From assembly GCF_014529535.1 (NCBI RefSeq), contig NW_023503807.1, positions 2,021,332 to 2,085,331 on the forward strand: a DNA stretch of 64,000 bases. The letters are read 5' to 3'. Positions 42,900 to 55,404 of this stretch are shown here, piece after piece (within the stretch, counting starts at the first letter, position 1; each line of letters opens with the position of its first letter). The DNA comes from Bradysia coprophila. Its lineage: Eukaryota; Arthropoda; Insecta; Diptera; Sciaridae. The notes under the pieces were generated by a model, which did not search any database, had not been told where the DNA came from, and was given only the letters and a program-made list of their open reading frames with translations. A program made the position numbers and the translations under genes.

Positions 42900-44115
42900 T
42901 CCCCCTGAACACCATGCATGAATAAGTTGAGGGCAATCAAATTTCAGCCTAAGTTTGCTTCAGCTGATTTACAGCTGGTTGACCCTTACGAACCAAACTA
43001 GTTACGAGTGTTTAGCCAAAAAATAACTGAATCAAATTTCGAATGACAATGTAACAATAACATCAAACAGAACAGAATTCAAACTTGAATAACATCACAG
43101 GTACTATTTTTTGAAAACGATTTTCCCACATTTTTCTAGAATTTCATTAAATTTTCCAAAATTTTGGGCGGGAAAATGTGAGAAAATTTAATAAAAAAGA
43201 GCAAATTAGTTTCTCAAAAATAGTTTCTGATGACATCCTATACAGCATTTGTGTTCGTATTTGTTACAAACAGTTTTGACCAGCTCACCGTCTTCTAACA
43301 GTCTCCAGCGAGTGGCAGATATTTGCAAATTTCGTTGACACAGGATTTTCGAAAAGACAATCCTCTGAAGATTTTAACAGATTTACTTACCGTTTTCCAA
43401 GGATCAGAGGATTTTTTTTACTGACTGGATGGGGTTGTAATGGATTTCTTTCAATTTTCTATGAATTTTCGGATTTTCGTGTGGGTTCTCCAAAGATTTT
43501 CTATGAATTTGAAGACATAGAGGTAGACTACCTACAGGAATTATGCCCCGAAATTCATTGAAGAATTATATCACACACACATAAAAGACGAAAACGTCAA
43601 CTTTGCTTCTTTTGACATTAAGAGATCCTTTTTACTGTATGTTCACGAAGCTGTCACACACACATTCAAACATATAATTTTTGTTGTTTGAAGATTTTCT
43701 TTTGACTGACAAAGGATTTTATATGAATGTTTGCCTCTCGATCTCCATAGAGAGTCTTAGAAAGGCATATTCAATTACAAAAGGAGTTTTTCCAATCCCA
43801 AAAGGAAATGTTTGAATCGAAGTTTACTTCAGCTGTTTTAACAGCTGATCAATCATGCAAAACTTACACTGCTTCTACCGACTAATAAAAAACTCGCTAG
43901 TGTAACAGTGGAAGTGATAAAACAGTACAAGCGTATGAGTGAACCAGCTGGGAAAACAGCTCAATACAAAATTTGGTTGTTCTATCCCGGGTGAAAATGA
44001 AAGTTCAAAAATCCGAAAATCGCGCCTAGTTACGTCTCAAAAGACAATATGTTTGAGATAGTGAGACTACGATTCTCCTCTTCAAGGCCGGAGTAGTTCA
44101 GGGCTTATTATCAAC

Positions 44116-45172
44116 AAAAACGAGTCGTCAGAACAGTCGGAGCGTTTGCTGCGACTGAGCCCCGTACAAACCCGTACATCTATTGCGTACGTGACCCTAG
44201 TTCGTCCGTCGCCCTACTCTTACCGTAAGCCTACTGCGCCCGTAAACGTCGGTAAAGTAAAATTCTTATGAAATGTGTACGTCTTAAAAATTGCGCATAG
44301 CGCAATTACGAAGCCCCGTACGACGTTCCTTTCAAATGTAACACAAATTTCGAATTGACCTAAAATTAAGTAAGTATCATTTTCACCGATTTATATTGAT
44401 TTTACAAAAATCCAAAATGGCGGCCGACGGCCATTTTGTTAGGAGGTGGAAAGTAGTACGGCTGCTTTACATTCGTTAGTACCTTTCAAACAAAAAAAAA
44501 TTTGAAATTCGGTCAAAGTTTACAAAAAACACCACCTTCACTGTACGGCCGAGTAGCCACATATAAGCTCACTCCAAGAGACCTAGCTCACGCTCCGGTG
44601 AATCGAATTTCATAAACTTTTTTTTCCCTGATTGGTACGGTCAATACCTATCTAATAAAGCAAAATCCATCTAAATACGTTCAAATTTGGCCAACCTACA
44701 AGCAAAAACGGCTTGCCGCCCTGTACCTAGTTCACACCAAGGGGTCTAACTCACGAGTCGGTCATCCAATTTTCATAAACTTTTTTTTTGTCGATCGGTA
44801 TTGTAAATACCTTTCATTTGACGTATCACTTACAAGTGTAGTGCTTAAATGTCTGGAGATATCGTCGAAAAACAGTTAGGCACTTATTGGGCCCCAGCTC
44901 CGGAAGGGTCGACCCAAAATCGCCCATCTTCGAACTTAGCCTCACTATTTTGACTATCTTTCAGGGAAAAAAAATATTTTGAAATCGGATTTGATTTACT
45001 CAAGATATCGACGTGACAGACGGACGGACGGACGGACAAAATTTTTATTGCGGATTCGTTATCTATGAACATAGGCAAACACTTTGCCCTTACCGTCTGC
45101 TTCGAATTCCATCAATTACACACGGCATCGTAATCCTATAAGCCCCTTCGTACTTCGTACGGGGCTAAAAAT
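44116..45172 (-). mobile_element. Family D compound element, copy 3 (minus orientation)
   Basis: Reads inward from 45172 with TTTTTAGCCCCGTACGAAGT, the conserved body, a (CCGT)n run at 45020-45037 and a single diverged region related to the 145-bp repeats. It ends at 44116 with GTACGGGGCTCAGTCGCAG and CTCCGACTGTTCTGACGACT. The exact 10-bp subterminal inverse repeat AGCCCCGTAC/GTACGGGGCT is present. Confidence 0.75.
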
Positions 45173-45507
45173 CTCCGACGTAACCTTTAAAAAAAATCCC
45201 GCTCGTGTAATTCCGAAAAGTTCCGAATAATTCTGAAAAATTGTGTTATCAGATTCCGAATTTTTTGTAAAGAAATTTGTCGGAATTTATCAGTTTAATT
45301 CTGCACTTTTCAGAATCAAAATTCCCAATAATAAGCCCTGAAGTAGTTACGCCTCTGAATGATGAATGGTGTATTGCACAAAGTCGATTTTTGTAGCCAT
45401 AGTGCTGAGATTTCCATACGAGCGGAGCGAGAACTATTTTTGGCAGCTCGAAGAAAATAGTGAAATCAATTAGAGGAGGTCTTTCTTACCAATAGCCGCA
45501 CATAATT

Positions 45508-45513
45508 TTTATT
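45508..45513 (-). terminator. Poly(A) signal of the rolling-stone-like gene
   Basis: AATAAA on the minus strand, 34 nt after the TAA stop at 45547-45549. Confidence 0.55.
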
Positions 45514-45546
45514 AAAGTTTAATTTGAACAACAACAAAAACTATGA

Positions 45547-48347
45547 TTAAATCTTCTCTGTGCTTCCGCTGAATGCAGTGTTATCATATTCATAGGAACC
45601 CAATACCATCGATATTCTCGAATTTGGTGCAGCACTTGATGGCGCTGTAGGTAAATCGGCAGATTTGTCTGTGTGAACGCATTTTCTGTGCAGAAACACT
45701 TTCAATCTGTACACGCCGAATAAAACCAAATGTATTGCCATTGATAACACCAGAGTGCCGACCACGGTTACAACATTTTTTTTAGGATCTGAACTCGACC
45801 AATCCAATACGTTGTAGATGTACGGTTGATCAAATCTGTTTGGAATTTTTCCATCAATCGTTTGTTCGCTTTCGTTTTTAAAAAGGAACTTACTTATTTT
45901 TACCTCCAGCGTAATAGTAAATTATCGAAAAGATAACGTAGACTACCCCTAAGAAAGTATAGTCAATGAATTAGTACGGTACAAGAAGCTCTGGGCAGAT
46001 GAAGCATCATTACCCAACAATATTGGTTGAATACCGTGGTATAAGCGTAAAGGATACGCCATTATCAGCATGTCCACAAACATCAATACCGAATTGAATG
46101 CGTGTGTCATCACATTAGTTGCAGATATCGGCATACTGTCTGAGTATATTCAATCAATTAACATTAAAGCTTTTTTTCTTAAATTTCAACCTTGTCTAAG
46201 CATAGGCAATACAGTGAACGACATCTCAAATGTCTCACTATCATTTTTTTCAGAGAATGTCATTGTGAATTTGCAATGACACAATAAAATTCTCAGAAAA
46301 ATTTGACAGTGAGACATTTGAGATGTCGTTCACTGTAGACCACATTAGTTGATAATTTCTCAAAACATTTTATCATTTGCTATGTAACGGATTGTGTGTA
46401 TCATACCTGTGTGAAGTATTGACCAGTAAATTACTGTTATGACTATCGACACATTCAGTATAATATTGTGAATGCTCCAGTAAAACTTAAAGGCAAATGG
46501 CATGTCATTGCATTCTGATATTCTGTCTATAAAAAAATGTTGAAAATACCCGTTATTATGAGGATCCACACGGTAATGTTTTCCTGGCTCATCTTTTCTT
46601 CTGGTTATTTACTCTTAATTTCACAAAATTTGGTACGAAAATCTCTGACGTTTAATTCACCTGATTGAGTAGTTAAATGCACATACTGGACGTATCATAT
46701 TAGCGACTTATAAGAAAAATGAAATTTTATTCGTTTAGCTTCGATTTGAGTAGGCTAACTATTGACAGTCACTTTGAAGCAGAGCTAATTAAACGAAATT
46801 GCATTTTACTTATAATTCGCTAATGTGACACGTTCCGTTTCTGATCATTTAGAGCGTCCGTATAATTTCGAATAAGTACGTAAGTCGCTTTGACTGTTCT
46901 TATTTTTCTCAAACATAACTTTTTAAAAAAGAGACAGCAAAAGCCACATTAAAATTTTTATTTAAGGACAGGTTAAGGTAATGTAAAGCCATGTATAACG
47001 TGGTAACCTGGCCTTAAGTTAAGATTGAAATTTTTATCTTTCTGAATAAAGGTCGAGTCAATCGTAGTGTGTTTTATAGACGGCCAATAATTAAACCATT
47101 CCACTCTATCTAACGTCAAATTTTATATGAATTGTGACTTCCTCTGACTTATAGGGAGGAACCCAAAGTTTACAGCTTTGATATGGAACAAGGATAAAAT
47201 TCGTAGAAACTTTTATATCCAAAAAATCGCTGGGATCGCTGGGTCTACAATCTTTTTATAAACTCATTCGATCATTCAACAATAAAAAAGAGACTGAAGA
47301 ATAGAATGATTAAGGGTTGGTTATGACCGACGCACTTCAAGCATTAGTGGTACTCTAAATAGAGCACTGAAACGGGACAGTGTATCAAACAACTTTTGCA
47401 CGGAAAAATTTATTACACAAAATAGTACTCTATTTGGCAGCTGTCACTCGAAGCACTTTTGCTTGAGGTGCTTTGTTATGACGCAAAAAATAAGGTTTTG
47501 GTCAGTAAAGAAAATGGTCCTTACACTATCAGAGTATTTACAGTTATCGTCTTGAAACCTTGAAAATAGGGCGAAATGTTATCTGCTGTGTAAGACAAGT
47601 CTCTTGTGACATAAGGCTAAATTTTTTTAAACGAAATTAGACTAAAAGTCGACGTCAATGAAATATAGACATGAATTTATTTCAGTTGGTCCACTTATGC
47701 GAACAAAAGTTCTTAAAAGTGGTTGTAAAACCATATAAAGACGTATGAACAGTTTTGTTAGTATGAGTGTAGAAACAGCTGAACCAAATTCATGTTTACA
47801 TTTCATTGACGTCCACTGTATTTTAAATTAAAACGTGCATTTTTGTGGGTACTGACCTAACTTGGTTGATTGGGTCGCTACTTATAACGTAAGAATTAAT
47901 TTGCACATGCGATTCAAAGACATAAATGTCTCTTCAATCGTTTGATGATGGTAAAGTGTTATATATTACCTGCATATCTTGAATTAAAATGCCAATATGT
48001 AACTAAAATTGCCCCATAAACACTGGTTATCATACATAGTATGATGCCCCAATTCGTTAAGTAAATAAAATAAAATCGGAAATCTTCAGGTGTTAAGGAC
48101 GCCATTGATGTAATGACTGCTGATATGAAAAATGCTGCTAAGACTATCCTCCAGAGAAGGTAAAAAACGTTTTTTGGTTGTAATTGCCACTGTGCAGAAA
48201 AGAGGCTCGAAAAAAAACTCTAAACAATAAATGTGTTAAGTTGCACCATACCTGTGACCGAACGAATCTGTCTGGTTTTCTGTAATTGCAACAGAAATTC
48301 CTGATGTGTAGTTCCTTGCGAACTTGGTCTAAAAAGGTTCCCGTCAT
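45547..48347 (-). CDS. Rolling-stone-like multipass membrane protein
   Basis: Six coding exons: 48347-48252, 48189-47970, 46526-46407, 46139-46014, 45948-45894, 45835-45547. They keep frame throughout (phases 0,1,1,1,2) and give 301 residues. The layout matches the insect Rolling stone (Rost) family, first described in Drosophila myoblast fusion. The N-terminal cytosolic RKPDRFVRSQW motif is followed by hydrophobic segments FYLLWRIVLAAFFISAV, YFIYLTNWGIILCMITSVYG, IHNIILNVSIVITVIYWSIL, NSVLMFVDMLIMAYPLRLYH, GVVYVIFSIIYYYAGG and VVGTLVLSMAIHLVLFGVYR. The conserved PYIYNVLDWSSSDPKK block precedes the last membrane segment, and a Ser-rich tail ends in EKI. The start is the first in-frame ATG of exon 1. 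The exon 4 acceptor (CTCAG at 46140-46144) was chosen because it keeps frame; it is the least certain junction. A paralogue lies at 62912. Confidence 0.9.
46210..46337. repeat. Mariner-like MITE (TA ends), rolling-stone intron 3
   Basis: TACAGTGAACGACATCTCAA and its complement are the two ends of a 128-bp palindrome, with arms of about 35 bp including AATGTCTCACT. TA at both ends fits a mariner-type target. Confidence 0.75.
46667..46853. repeat. CACATTAGCGAATTATAAG MITE, copy 1
   Basis: ATTAGCGACTTATAAGAAAA at the left pairs with CTTATAATTCGCTAATGTGA at the right. It lies in rolling-stone intron 2. The second copy is at 58005-58222. Confidence 0.65.
47329..47475. repeat. hAT-type MITE of the CAACGCACTTCAAGC family
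   Basis: GACGCACTTCAAGCATTAG at the left, GCTTGAGGTGCTTTG at the right. TTATGACC (47321-47328) and TTATGACG (47476-47483) form an imperfect 8-bp duplication. It is in rolling-stone intron 2. Confidence 0.7.
47652..47826. repeat. MITE related to the PIP4K intron 8 element
   Basis: GACGTCAATGAAATATAGAC and TTTCATTGACGTCCACTGTA are inverted; internal blocks such as GGTCCACTTATGCGAACAAA match the copy at 24435. It is in rolling-stone intron 2. Confidence 0.5.
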
Positions 48348-48728
48348 GGTTGAAACAGCTTTGATTTATACTGCTTGTGGATCAATTCATTTTCCTATGT
48401 TTGTGTAACACTGAAATTCCTAGGAAGAAAAAAATTACAATAATTTAATTAACACATTTTGTCGGAAGGTTTCGTAATTTTATAATTTGGTGTCGGTACT
48501 TCATGCACCGCTTATAGCTATTTCAATGTTAAGTTATGATATTTTAGAGAGTTGCGGGAAATGATTCTTCATTATCTTTGTAAGGAATCACGATACTCGG
48601 TGCAGTGCCTCCTTTTCCATATGGGCGAAAAGGGCAATTTCATTTGGCGCTCACAGATATTTAACGACTGAGTTTAAAAATTTGGCGCCCAAATCCGCAA
48701 AATAAGTTTTTTGATTCTTCTCAAGATA

Positions 48729-49949
48729 TCATGGGCGCGCGTTAGCATAGCGCCCGTGACGCAAGTCCTATTACTAGAAAAAAATTTAAAAAAAATTTTG
48801 TCGTAGACTGCAGAACCATATACACAGCAAATATTGAAGTTCAACAATTCAAATACAAATGACTCCAAATTACCATTAAAAAAAACTAGGCGTCCGTACG
48901 AGTTCAACCCATTTCCATACATTTTGGTCAATTTCAGTACTTTAAACGAAATGAAAAAATCATACGTTACTTTGTTAGTCCGTCCGTCCGTGTTTCCTAT
49001 CTTCTAAAGTCTTCTTTAGATTTTGTTGAAATTTTGTGAGTAGATTCTAGTCGTCATTCTAAGACATTCCAGAAAAAAAAATTTGGGGGGAACCGGCCTC
49101 GTTTCGGAGCTAGGGCTCCTCGAAGTTCCCATATAGGCCCCATATAAGAACACCTTTAAGTGTGAGTGTGGATGGGTATGGTAGAACTTTGTTCGCTTTG
49201 GTAAGCTCTGCTCGCCTCAATTTTTTTTTCCTAAATTTAGTATTTTTTAAATTTTTTAAATTTTTCAAATTTTTTAAAATTTTAAAAATTTTTCTAATTT
49301 GTAAAATTTTTCAAATTTTTCAAATTTTTTAAATTTTTTAAATTTTTCAAATTTTTCAAATTTTTCAAATTTTTTAAATTTTTTAAATTTTTTAAATTTT
49401 TTAAATTTTTTAAATTTTTCAAATTTTCTAAATTTTCAAATTTATCAAATTTTTTAAATTTATCAAATTTTTCAAATTTTTCAATCTACTAATTCTTCCA
49501 AAAGAACTGATATCAGTCAAAAACACTCAAAAGAGTAAAAGTGACGCAAGTCCCTGTGCATACTTCCAAAACAACTGATATCGCTGGAGGTGACGCATTC
49601 TGCGCTTGTACGCAAAAACTGTAACAGCAAAAATTTGACCAAAGTAATTCTAGAAACAAAATTTTACCAAAAAAATTTTGCGTCACAAGTGGCAGATGTT
49701 GAGGAAAGTACTTTTAAGAAATTTTTTAAAATAGGCAAGAATACGTCCTAATACGTCCGAATCATCTGCCACTTTGTGACGCAAAATTTTTTTGGTAAAA
49801 TTTTGTTTCTAGAATTTCTTTGGTCAAATTTTTGCTGTTACAGTTTTTGCGTACAAGCGCAGAATGCGTCACCTCCAGCGATATCAGTTGCTTTGGAAGT
49901 ATGCACAGGGACTTGCGTCACTTTTACTCCTTTGAGTGTTTTTGACTGA
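48729..49949 (+). mobile_element. Family C Helitron-like compound element, copy 3
   Basis: All landmarks of copies 1 and 2 in the same order and orientation: A|TC, hairpin, GTGACGCAAGTCC, body, (GTCC)n at 48980, AAATTTTT tract (49240-49485), palindrome (49508-49949), GGACTTGCGTCAC, GACTGA|T. A segment of about 60 bp present in the other copies (GCTATCACACGTTCTTGCAG region) is missing after 48908. Confidence 0.87.
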
Positions 49950-50572
49950 TAAATTTGACGCCAATTTAATAAAAATGGCCTTGGCGCCAAAAAGATAATG
50001 ACGACACTGTCCTGACCGACAGGTTCGTTACCTAACAAGAACGATGCTCGAATTGCATATACACTTATGTCTTCTAAGTGTCGTCAGCGTGAGACTTTTT
50101 GTGGATATTAGTGCGCATTTTTGAAAAGAGGCTCTCTGCATTTCGCTCATATGCTCAAGTAAAGTGTGAAACTATCTTGGAAACATTACTGGATGACTGA
50201 TTACTTCAAAGATCCCAAAACAAATATTAACTTTACAAAACTAATTGTTTACATTTCCCGCCACTCCCATGCATTTTGTGCACAACACTGAGGGCCGGAA
50301 TGTGTACTTGGACCTATCACCGAATTCTGAATTTGACTTTTCTGTACTAAGCTGCAAGTAAAAGTCAAGGTAAATATATGGAGGTAATGTCATTTACACA
50401 CGCGGCGTAGCACATAACTTCGATGCCACTGACATCTTTTTGTAAAATTGTTGACTAAGATTTGCTTGTGTTTTCTCAAAATATTTTTGTTTTTAATGAA
50501 GGGAGGAGATGGCGTTTGTATCGAACTTTCGTGCCACCGCACATCTGAATCGGTTATATATGGCATAACCGC

Positions 50573-50734
50573 CAATCAAAGTGTAAAACAGGTATGGTCT
50601 ATTGTCCGCCCGGAGGACATAAAAATTTGATTTTCGTACTTAAACGCACTCATTTTTATATTATTTTGACATACAACGGGAGTGCGTTTAAGACGAATTC
50701 GCCGATCGACCATACCTGTTCTAGACTTTCATTG
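50573..50734. repeat. 162-bp hAT-type MITE with perfect 8-bp TSD, copy 2
   Basis: Starts CAATCAAAGTGTAAAACAGG and ends GTTCTAGACTTTCATTG. ATAACCGC is duplicated exactly at 50565-50572 and 50735-50742. Nearly identical to the copy in PIP4K intron 6. Confidence 0.9.
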
Positions 50735-51348
50735 ATAACCGCCACATTATGTTTACCTTGGTAAAAATAAAATGAAAATCAGGTTTGAGTGGAATTAACA
50801 TTTATCCAATCCTCAATACTAAGTGAAACCCGTTTGTCCCAACTGCAATGGACGTCTAGAAATTCAATATTCTAACCTGTTATCCACGTTAAAGCTTTAT
50901 CAAGCCTAAGAATAATTTCTTAGCAACACGAAAACCGCGATCAAAATTCATCAGATCCAACACCACCTATATCTTCAAAAAGTACAGGCAACCTGACAGA
51001 CAAGCATTATGCTGAAAGTACAGCGTTAAGTTTTAAGGTAAACACTTACTGTGAAAATTGCCAATGTGAATAGAGATTTAAAAATAATTTTCAACAATTT
51101 ACTACAGGTAACGGAACTACATTTAGATGTTCAAAGATAGAGAAAAAAAATCGTGATGATAAGTGGGCAATTAGTGGATTGAACTTTGTTATTATTTACA
51201 ATGACATCAAATGAAAAAAAAATTGAGATAAAAATCAATGGGAAACCTTTTTCTGAATGACTCTCGTCATTCCAAACGAATCGAAGCACGCACTAACAAG
51301 AGAGACCCGCCGAAATCAATGTTTTCATAAAATTATCACAGGGACTGT

Positions 51349-52254
51349 TCACAAATGACGTAAAAGCGGTTCGAGAAAGCGTGATGCTTAACACACGATA
51401 TATTGAAATAGCTATTTTGCTAACTAGTTAGTAAATGAGGTTGTTTTGCGTACTAGATGTGAGATTGCCGATGAGAGCGAAGCTAGTCTGCTGTGATGTC
51501 AAAATCACCACAAAGTAACGCAATTCTAGTCAAAAGATTCATTATTTGCATGTAAAAGCACGTCGTCAGCCATAACATGCACATAGTACATGAAGCACCT
51601 AGTACAATTCTAATAGAATTCGTGCGTAAATATTAGATTTGCGCACGGACCTGTCAATTTACGCATCGTATGGTAAAAACGATTTTTGATAAAACTAACG
51701 ATAAGATTCCAGAGAGCCATAACCTCAACGCTTTTACGAACAATTTGTCAACAAATTTTAAACAATTTTATTAACAATGATCAAAGTTTACAATTATTGT
51801 CAACAACAATTTTGTGGTTATTGGTATATAGATGACGCTTTGACAGCTCAAATAACCTTGTGACAGACCCATAAAGTTACTTTATAGAGTGTTTTGATGA
51901 AAGAGAAGGAGATATTTTGACAAGTACACCAAGGCAAGTTAAAATAAACTTCTCTTCTATCCTCTCACTCTCAATGTACCACGTTGAAAGAGAAGCAAAT
52001 ACTTTGACAGGTATTCTGATATTACAAAGACGTTTTGTTCCCAGTTTTCATCACGAAGATGGCGTAACTGTCAAAGGAAGTTAGGATTTTTTCTATTCAA
52101 AATCGCAATTGCTGCAACTGACAAAGAAAACTAGGACTACAATGTGTGTGGTAAGTATGACGGTTCTTACAGATTTGGGATAATTTTGACTTTTTTTACG
52201 GGAGGGAAGGTGTAAAAATTCAAAAAATATCGTAACGTCATTTGTGAACGGCCC
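51349..52254. repeat. Inverted GGGGC(C/T)GTTCACAAATGACGT ends, 0.9 kb apart
   Basis: GGGACTGTTCACAAATGACGT at the left and its near complement (ACGTCATTTGTGAACGGCCCC) at the right could be the ends of one element. Internally there is only degenerate AT-rich DNA and part of the CAAGGCAAGTTAAAATAAAC repeat. Confidence 0.4.
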
Positions 52255-52353
52255 CATAGTAATAACATTATTCGACAATTTCAAGGACATTATAACAAAA
52301 TATTGTATTGGCGGCAACTTTTTTGAGAAATTTCGTCATACGATGAGACTAAA

Positions 52354-52490
52354 CAACGCGATCCAAGCAAAAGTGATCATAGTTGACAGCTGTCAAATGG
52401 AGTACTATATATATGAAACAATGAAACGGTGTGACACACTGTCAAATTTCAGTACCCTATTTAGAGAACTACTCATGCTTGAAGTGCGAT
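52354..52490. repeat. CAACGCACTTCAAGC-family MITE
   Basis: AACGCGATCCAAGCAAAAGT at the left pairs with ACTCATGCTTGAAGTGCGAT at the right. Inner GACAGCTGTCAAATGGAGTA and TGACACACTGTCAAATTTCA match the other copies. Confidence 0.65.
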
Positions 52491-53073
52491 GTACTGAAAG
52501 AATAAATTTTGTCACATCACCGATCCGTGTAGCATTGCAATATATTTAAATGAACAACATTTTTCCACCATGGTATCATTCAGAAAAAATGTTTTTCACA
52601 AACACGGAACATATGTCTGTCTGACGAGTAGATATGACCGCAAAAAGTAAAACATATTGCTTCACCACCTGAACAACTTTATTTAAATGAAAAACGTTTA
52701 CTCAGTTTACAGATAAGATTTTATTAGAAGATAGAGGTCCTCGATAGTTAAGTCGAAATATTTATATCGTCACCTCCATTCAGGAACAGGCAAAGTTTGT
52801 CGTGTTAGATTGCCATTAAATGTAAAGTACAAATACAAACAATTTACTGTTTTACTGCATGTTAAAGACACTTTGAATTGTCCATAACACTTCACTCAAT
52901 AATTAATCATAGACTTAATAGGCATTCAACCGAGCTGGTGATTCGATTATATTTCTCTTATCTTACTTATATTGCTCATTTATGTAATCATGAATTACAC
53001 GCTTGGATTGGCTGATTATTTTTCTTCAATATTATCAATTTCGAACTGCAAAATTTTGCAAAGCGAACCTTCT

Positions 53074-53227
53074 CAACGCGCTTCAAGCATGAGTGGTACT
53101 CTAAATAGTGAACTGAAACGGGGTAGTGTGTCAAACAAATTTTGGCACTGTAAAAAAATCTATTTCATATAAAATAGTACTCTGTTTGACAGCTGTCATT
53201 TGAAGGACTTTTGCTTGAAGTGCGTTG
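53074..53227. repeat. CAACGCACTTCAAGC-family MITE, full length
   Basis: CAACGCGCTTCAAGCATGAG at the left and TTTTGCTTGAAGTGCGTTG at the right, 154 bp. Flanks AACCTTCT and ACCTTTTT give a possible degenerate 8-bp duplication. Confidence 0.7.
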
Positions 53228-55404
53228 ACCTTTTTCAAAAAATAAGGTGTTTGATGCTTGAGTATGCAAAACAATCCATGGATCTTACCTGTGGGAATTT
53301 CTTTTCCTTATCAGTTTCTTTTTCTGTAATTTAATAACATCACACTTTGTACTGACGTCAGTTAACTGGCTGTTTTCTTCCTAATTTTTTTTTAAACTGA
53401 ATTGATTCAAATATTACCCTATCCACGTTGCTCGAACAAGAAATTATTAATTTTTATTGAGACACAATCACACATGCGACTGTACCATCAGCTGTACAAT
53501 GCAATATGTACAATGTATTCACTGAAAACTTTATTATTAAATTATTGAAAAAAAAGGCCGTACGAACACAATGTTAAGTGTAGGTATATTGCTTCTCGTA
53601 GCGAGTTCAACCAACAACTGTTTGTGTCGTTCACACTGATCACTTACCTGAGTGTTGTTTGGATTGTTGTTGTTGTTGTCATTTTTCGTTATTACTCAAT
53701 GTATTTTACCTATATTCGCAAAATCTCACTACTTCCATATAATGTAATCCAAATGACTGTGTTATCTTCTGCTCCGTAGTCCATGGGTATAATGTACGCG
53801 CTGTGTGTACCCCGAATTTTCGTTTCGTTCAAATTAGTAGTCAATTACCATAGTGACCTTGCAGGTGAGTTTTACCAAAACACAAATTTTATGGAAGCAA
53901 TGACCATGTTTTGTGTTTGATTTTTTGAACTTATTATGACATATTATGTATCGACCAACGCCAGCATGTGTGTGTCAATGTTTATTATGTAAATGTCTGT
54001 AAATAGTTTTAGGCGAATAGTGAGTATATTGAGTGTTACACATATACTTTACATAAACCATTCGGGGAGTAAATAGCCTACCAACAGCCGGTTCTCTGTC
54101 AACTGTTGTCTAATTCATTGTTAGTACGATCTTGCTGTTAGATGAACAAGAAACAAACAAAAAAACGTTGCAATGTTCATCAGCTGATACTAGACCAGCT
54201 GATGCAAGAAGTGCATAGAGTGTTATGATGAAAGAGAAGATATTTTGACAAGTATACCAAGGCAAGTTAAAATAAACTGGTCTTCTGTCCTCTCGCTCTC
54301 AACGTACCACGTTGAAAGAGAAACAAATACTTTGACAAGTACCCCAAGGCAAGTTATAATAACTAGTCTTCGGTTTTCTTGCTCTGATCATAACAGTCTA
54401 TGACGAAATTATTCAATCCCTGTAAACTTAAGGGGGAATCCACAAATTCCATGACTACAGAGAAGATAGGAGAAGTTATATCCACTGTTAAATATTCTGG
54501 GAGCTTAGTGAGTAAAATAATTTGTGAAATTGGTTGGATCTTTGTATTTCTCATGGACTTTTTTTTGAGAACATTTTTCTGATATTTTCCCAAACTTAAT
54601 GTAAACTTTCCTAATTTTTTTGGTTGAATTTTTTTTTTTGAAATATTAGGGAAAAAGCGGAAGATTTAAAAATAATTGGAACACTTGTGCAAAAATGTGG
54701 AAAACTTTAGTGCAAAAATGAGAAAAATTTATCTCAAAAATAGTCCCTGCCATTTTGCCTCACACTTTGCACAATAAAAATTCCAAACAAGGACTCAATC
54801 TACTATTTCCCGTATCTTTCCTTTTTCTTAACAAAGAACTGTATTTGACGATATTCGCACGTCAGGTAACTATTTTTTTTAGCACAATACGAGACATAAT
54901 ATCACTTTCCATTCAAATTGTGTGACTATTGTGCCACTGTTGGTATAAGCAATTTATCTTGTACAAATGACAAAAAAGCCGCAGAAGATTTTTTTTTATG
55001 CATAAAAAGCAGCTGTATGTTGCTATTTCATAATTGGTTTTCTGTATATCAGTGTCGGTCGGTTGTGTGTAGACGAGAAAAACAAAATATAAATCTTCAA
55101 ATGGTGCAAATATACGGTAGGATTCTTTTAAGGTTTCACGCGTTGCACTAAGGATTCATCGATGTTGGACTTTTTTCCGAGTATTTTTTGGAAAAGAAGA
55201 AATGTTTCAACTATCCGTCTGACTTCATCGTAAATGAATAAAACAGTACCCCAAAAACGCTTCTAAATGAATTCAAGAAAGAAGCATCATGGTTATTTAC
55301 ATGCCACATGCGTCGAAAACCGTACTTTTCATGTTTCACGCACTACTTTCGACGCACTTAGCATGTAAAATCTATTAAATAAAAATGCCTCGGATCATTA
55401 AAAT

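Larger units (their letters stand above)
40273..45507. other. Intergenic region between thioredoxin and the rolling-stone-like gene
   Basis: It holds family B copy 2, the MITE at 42709 and family D copy 3. The intervening 42.9-44.1 kb is AT-rich without a supported gene. The open frames across 41465-41955 are products of the 18-bp satellite. Confidence 0.5.
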
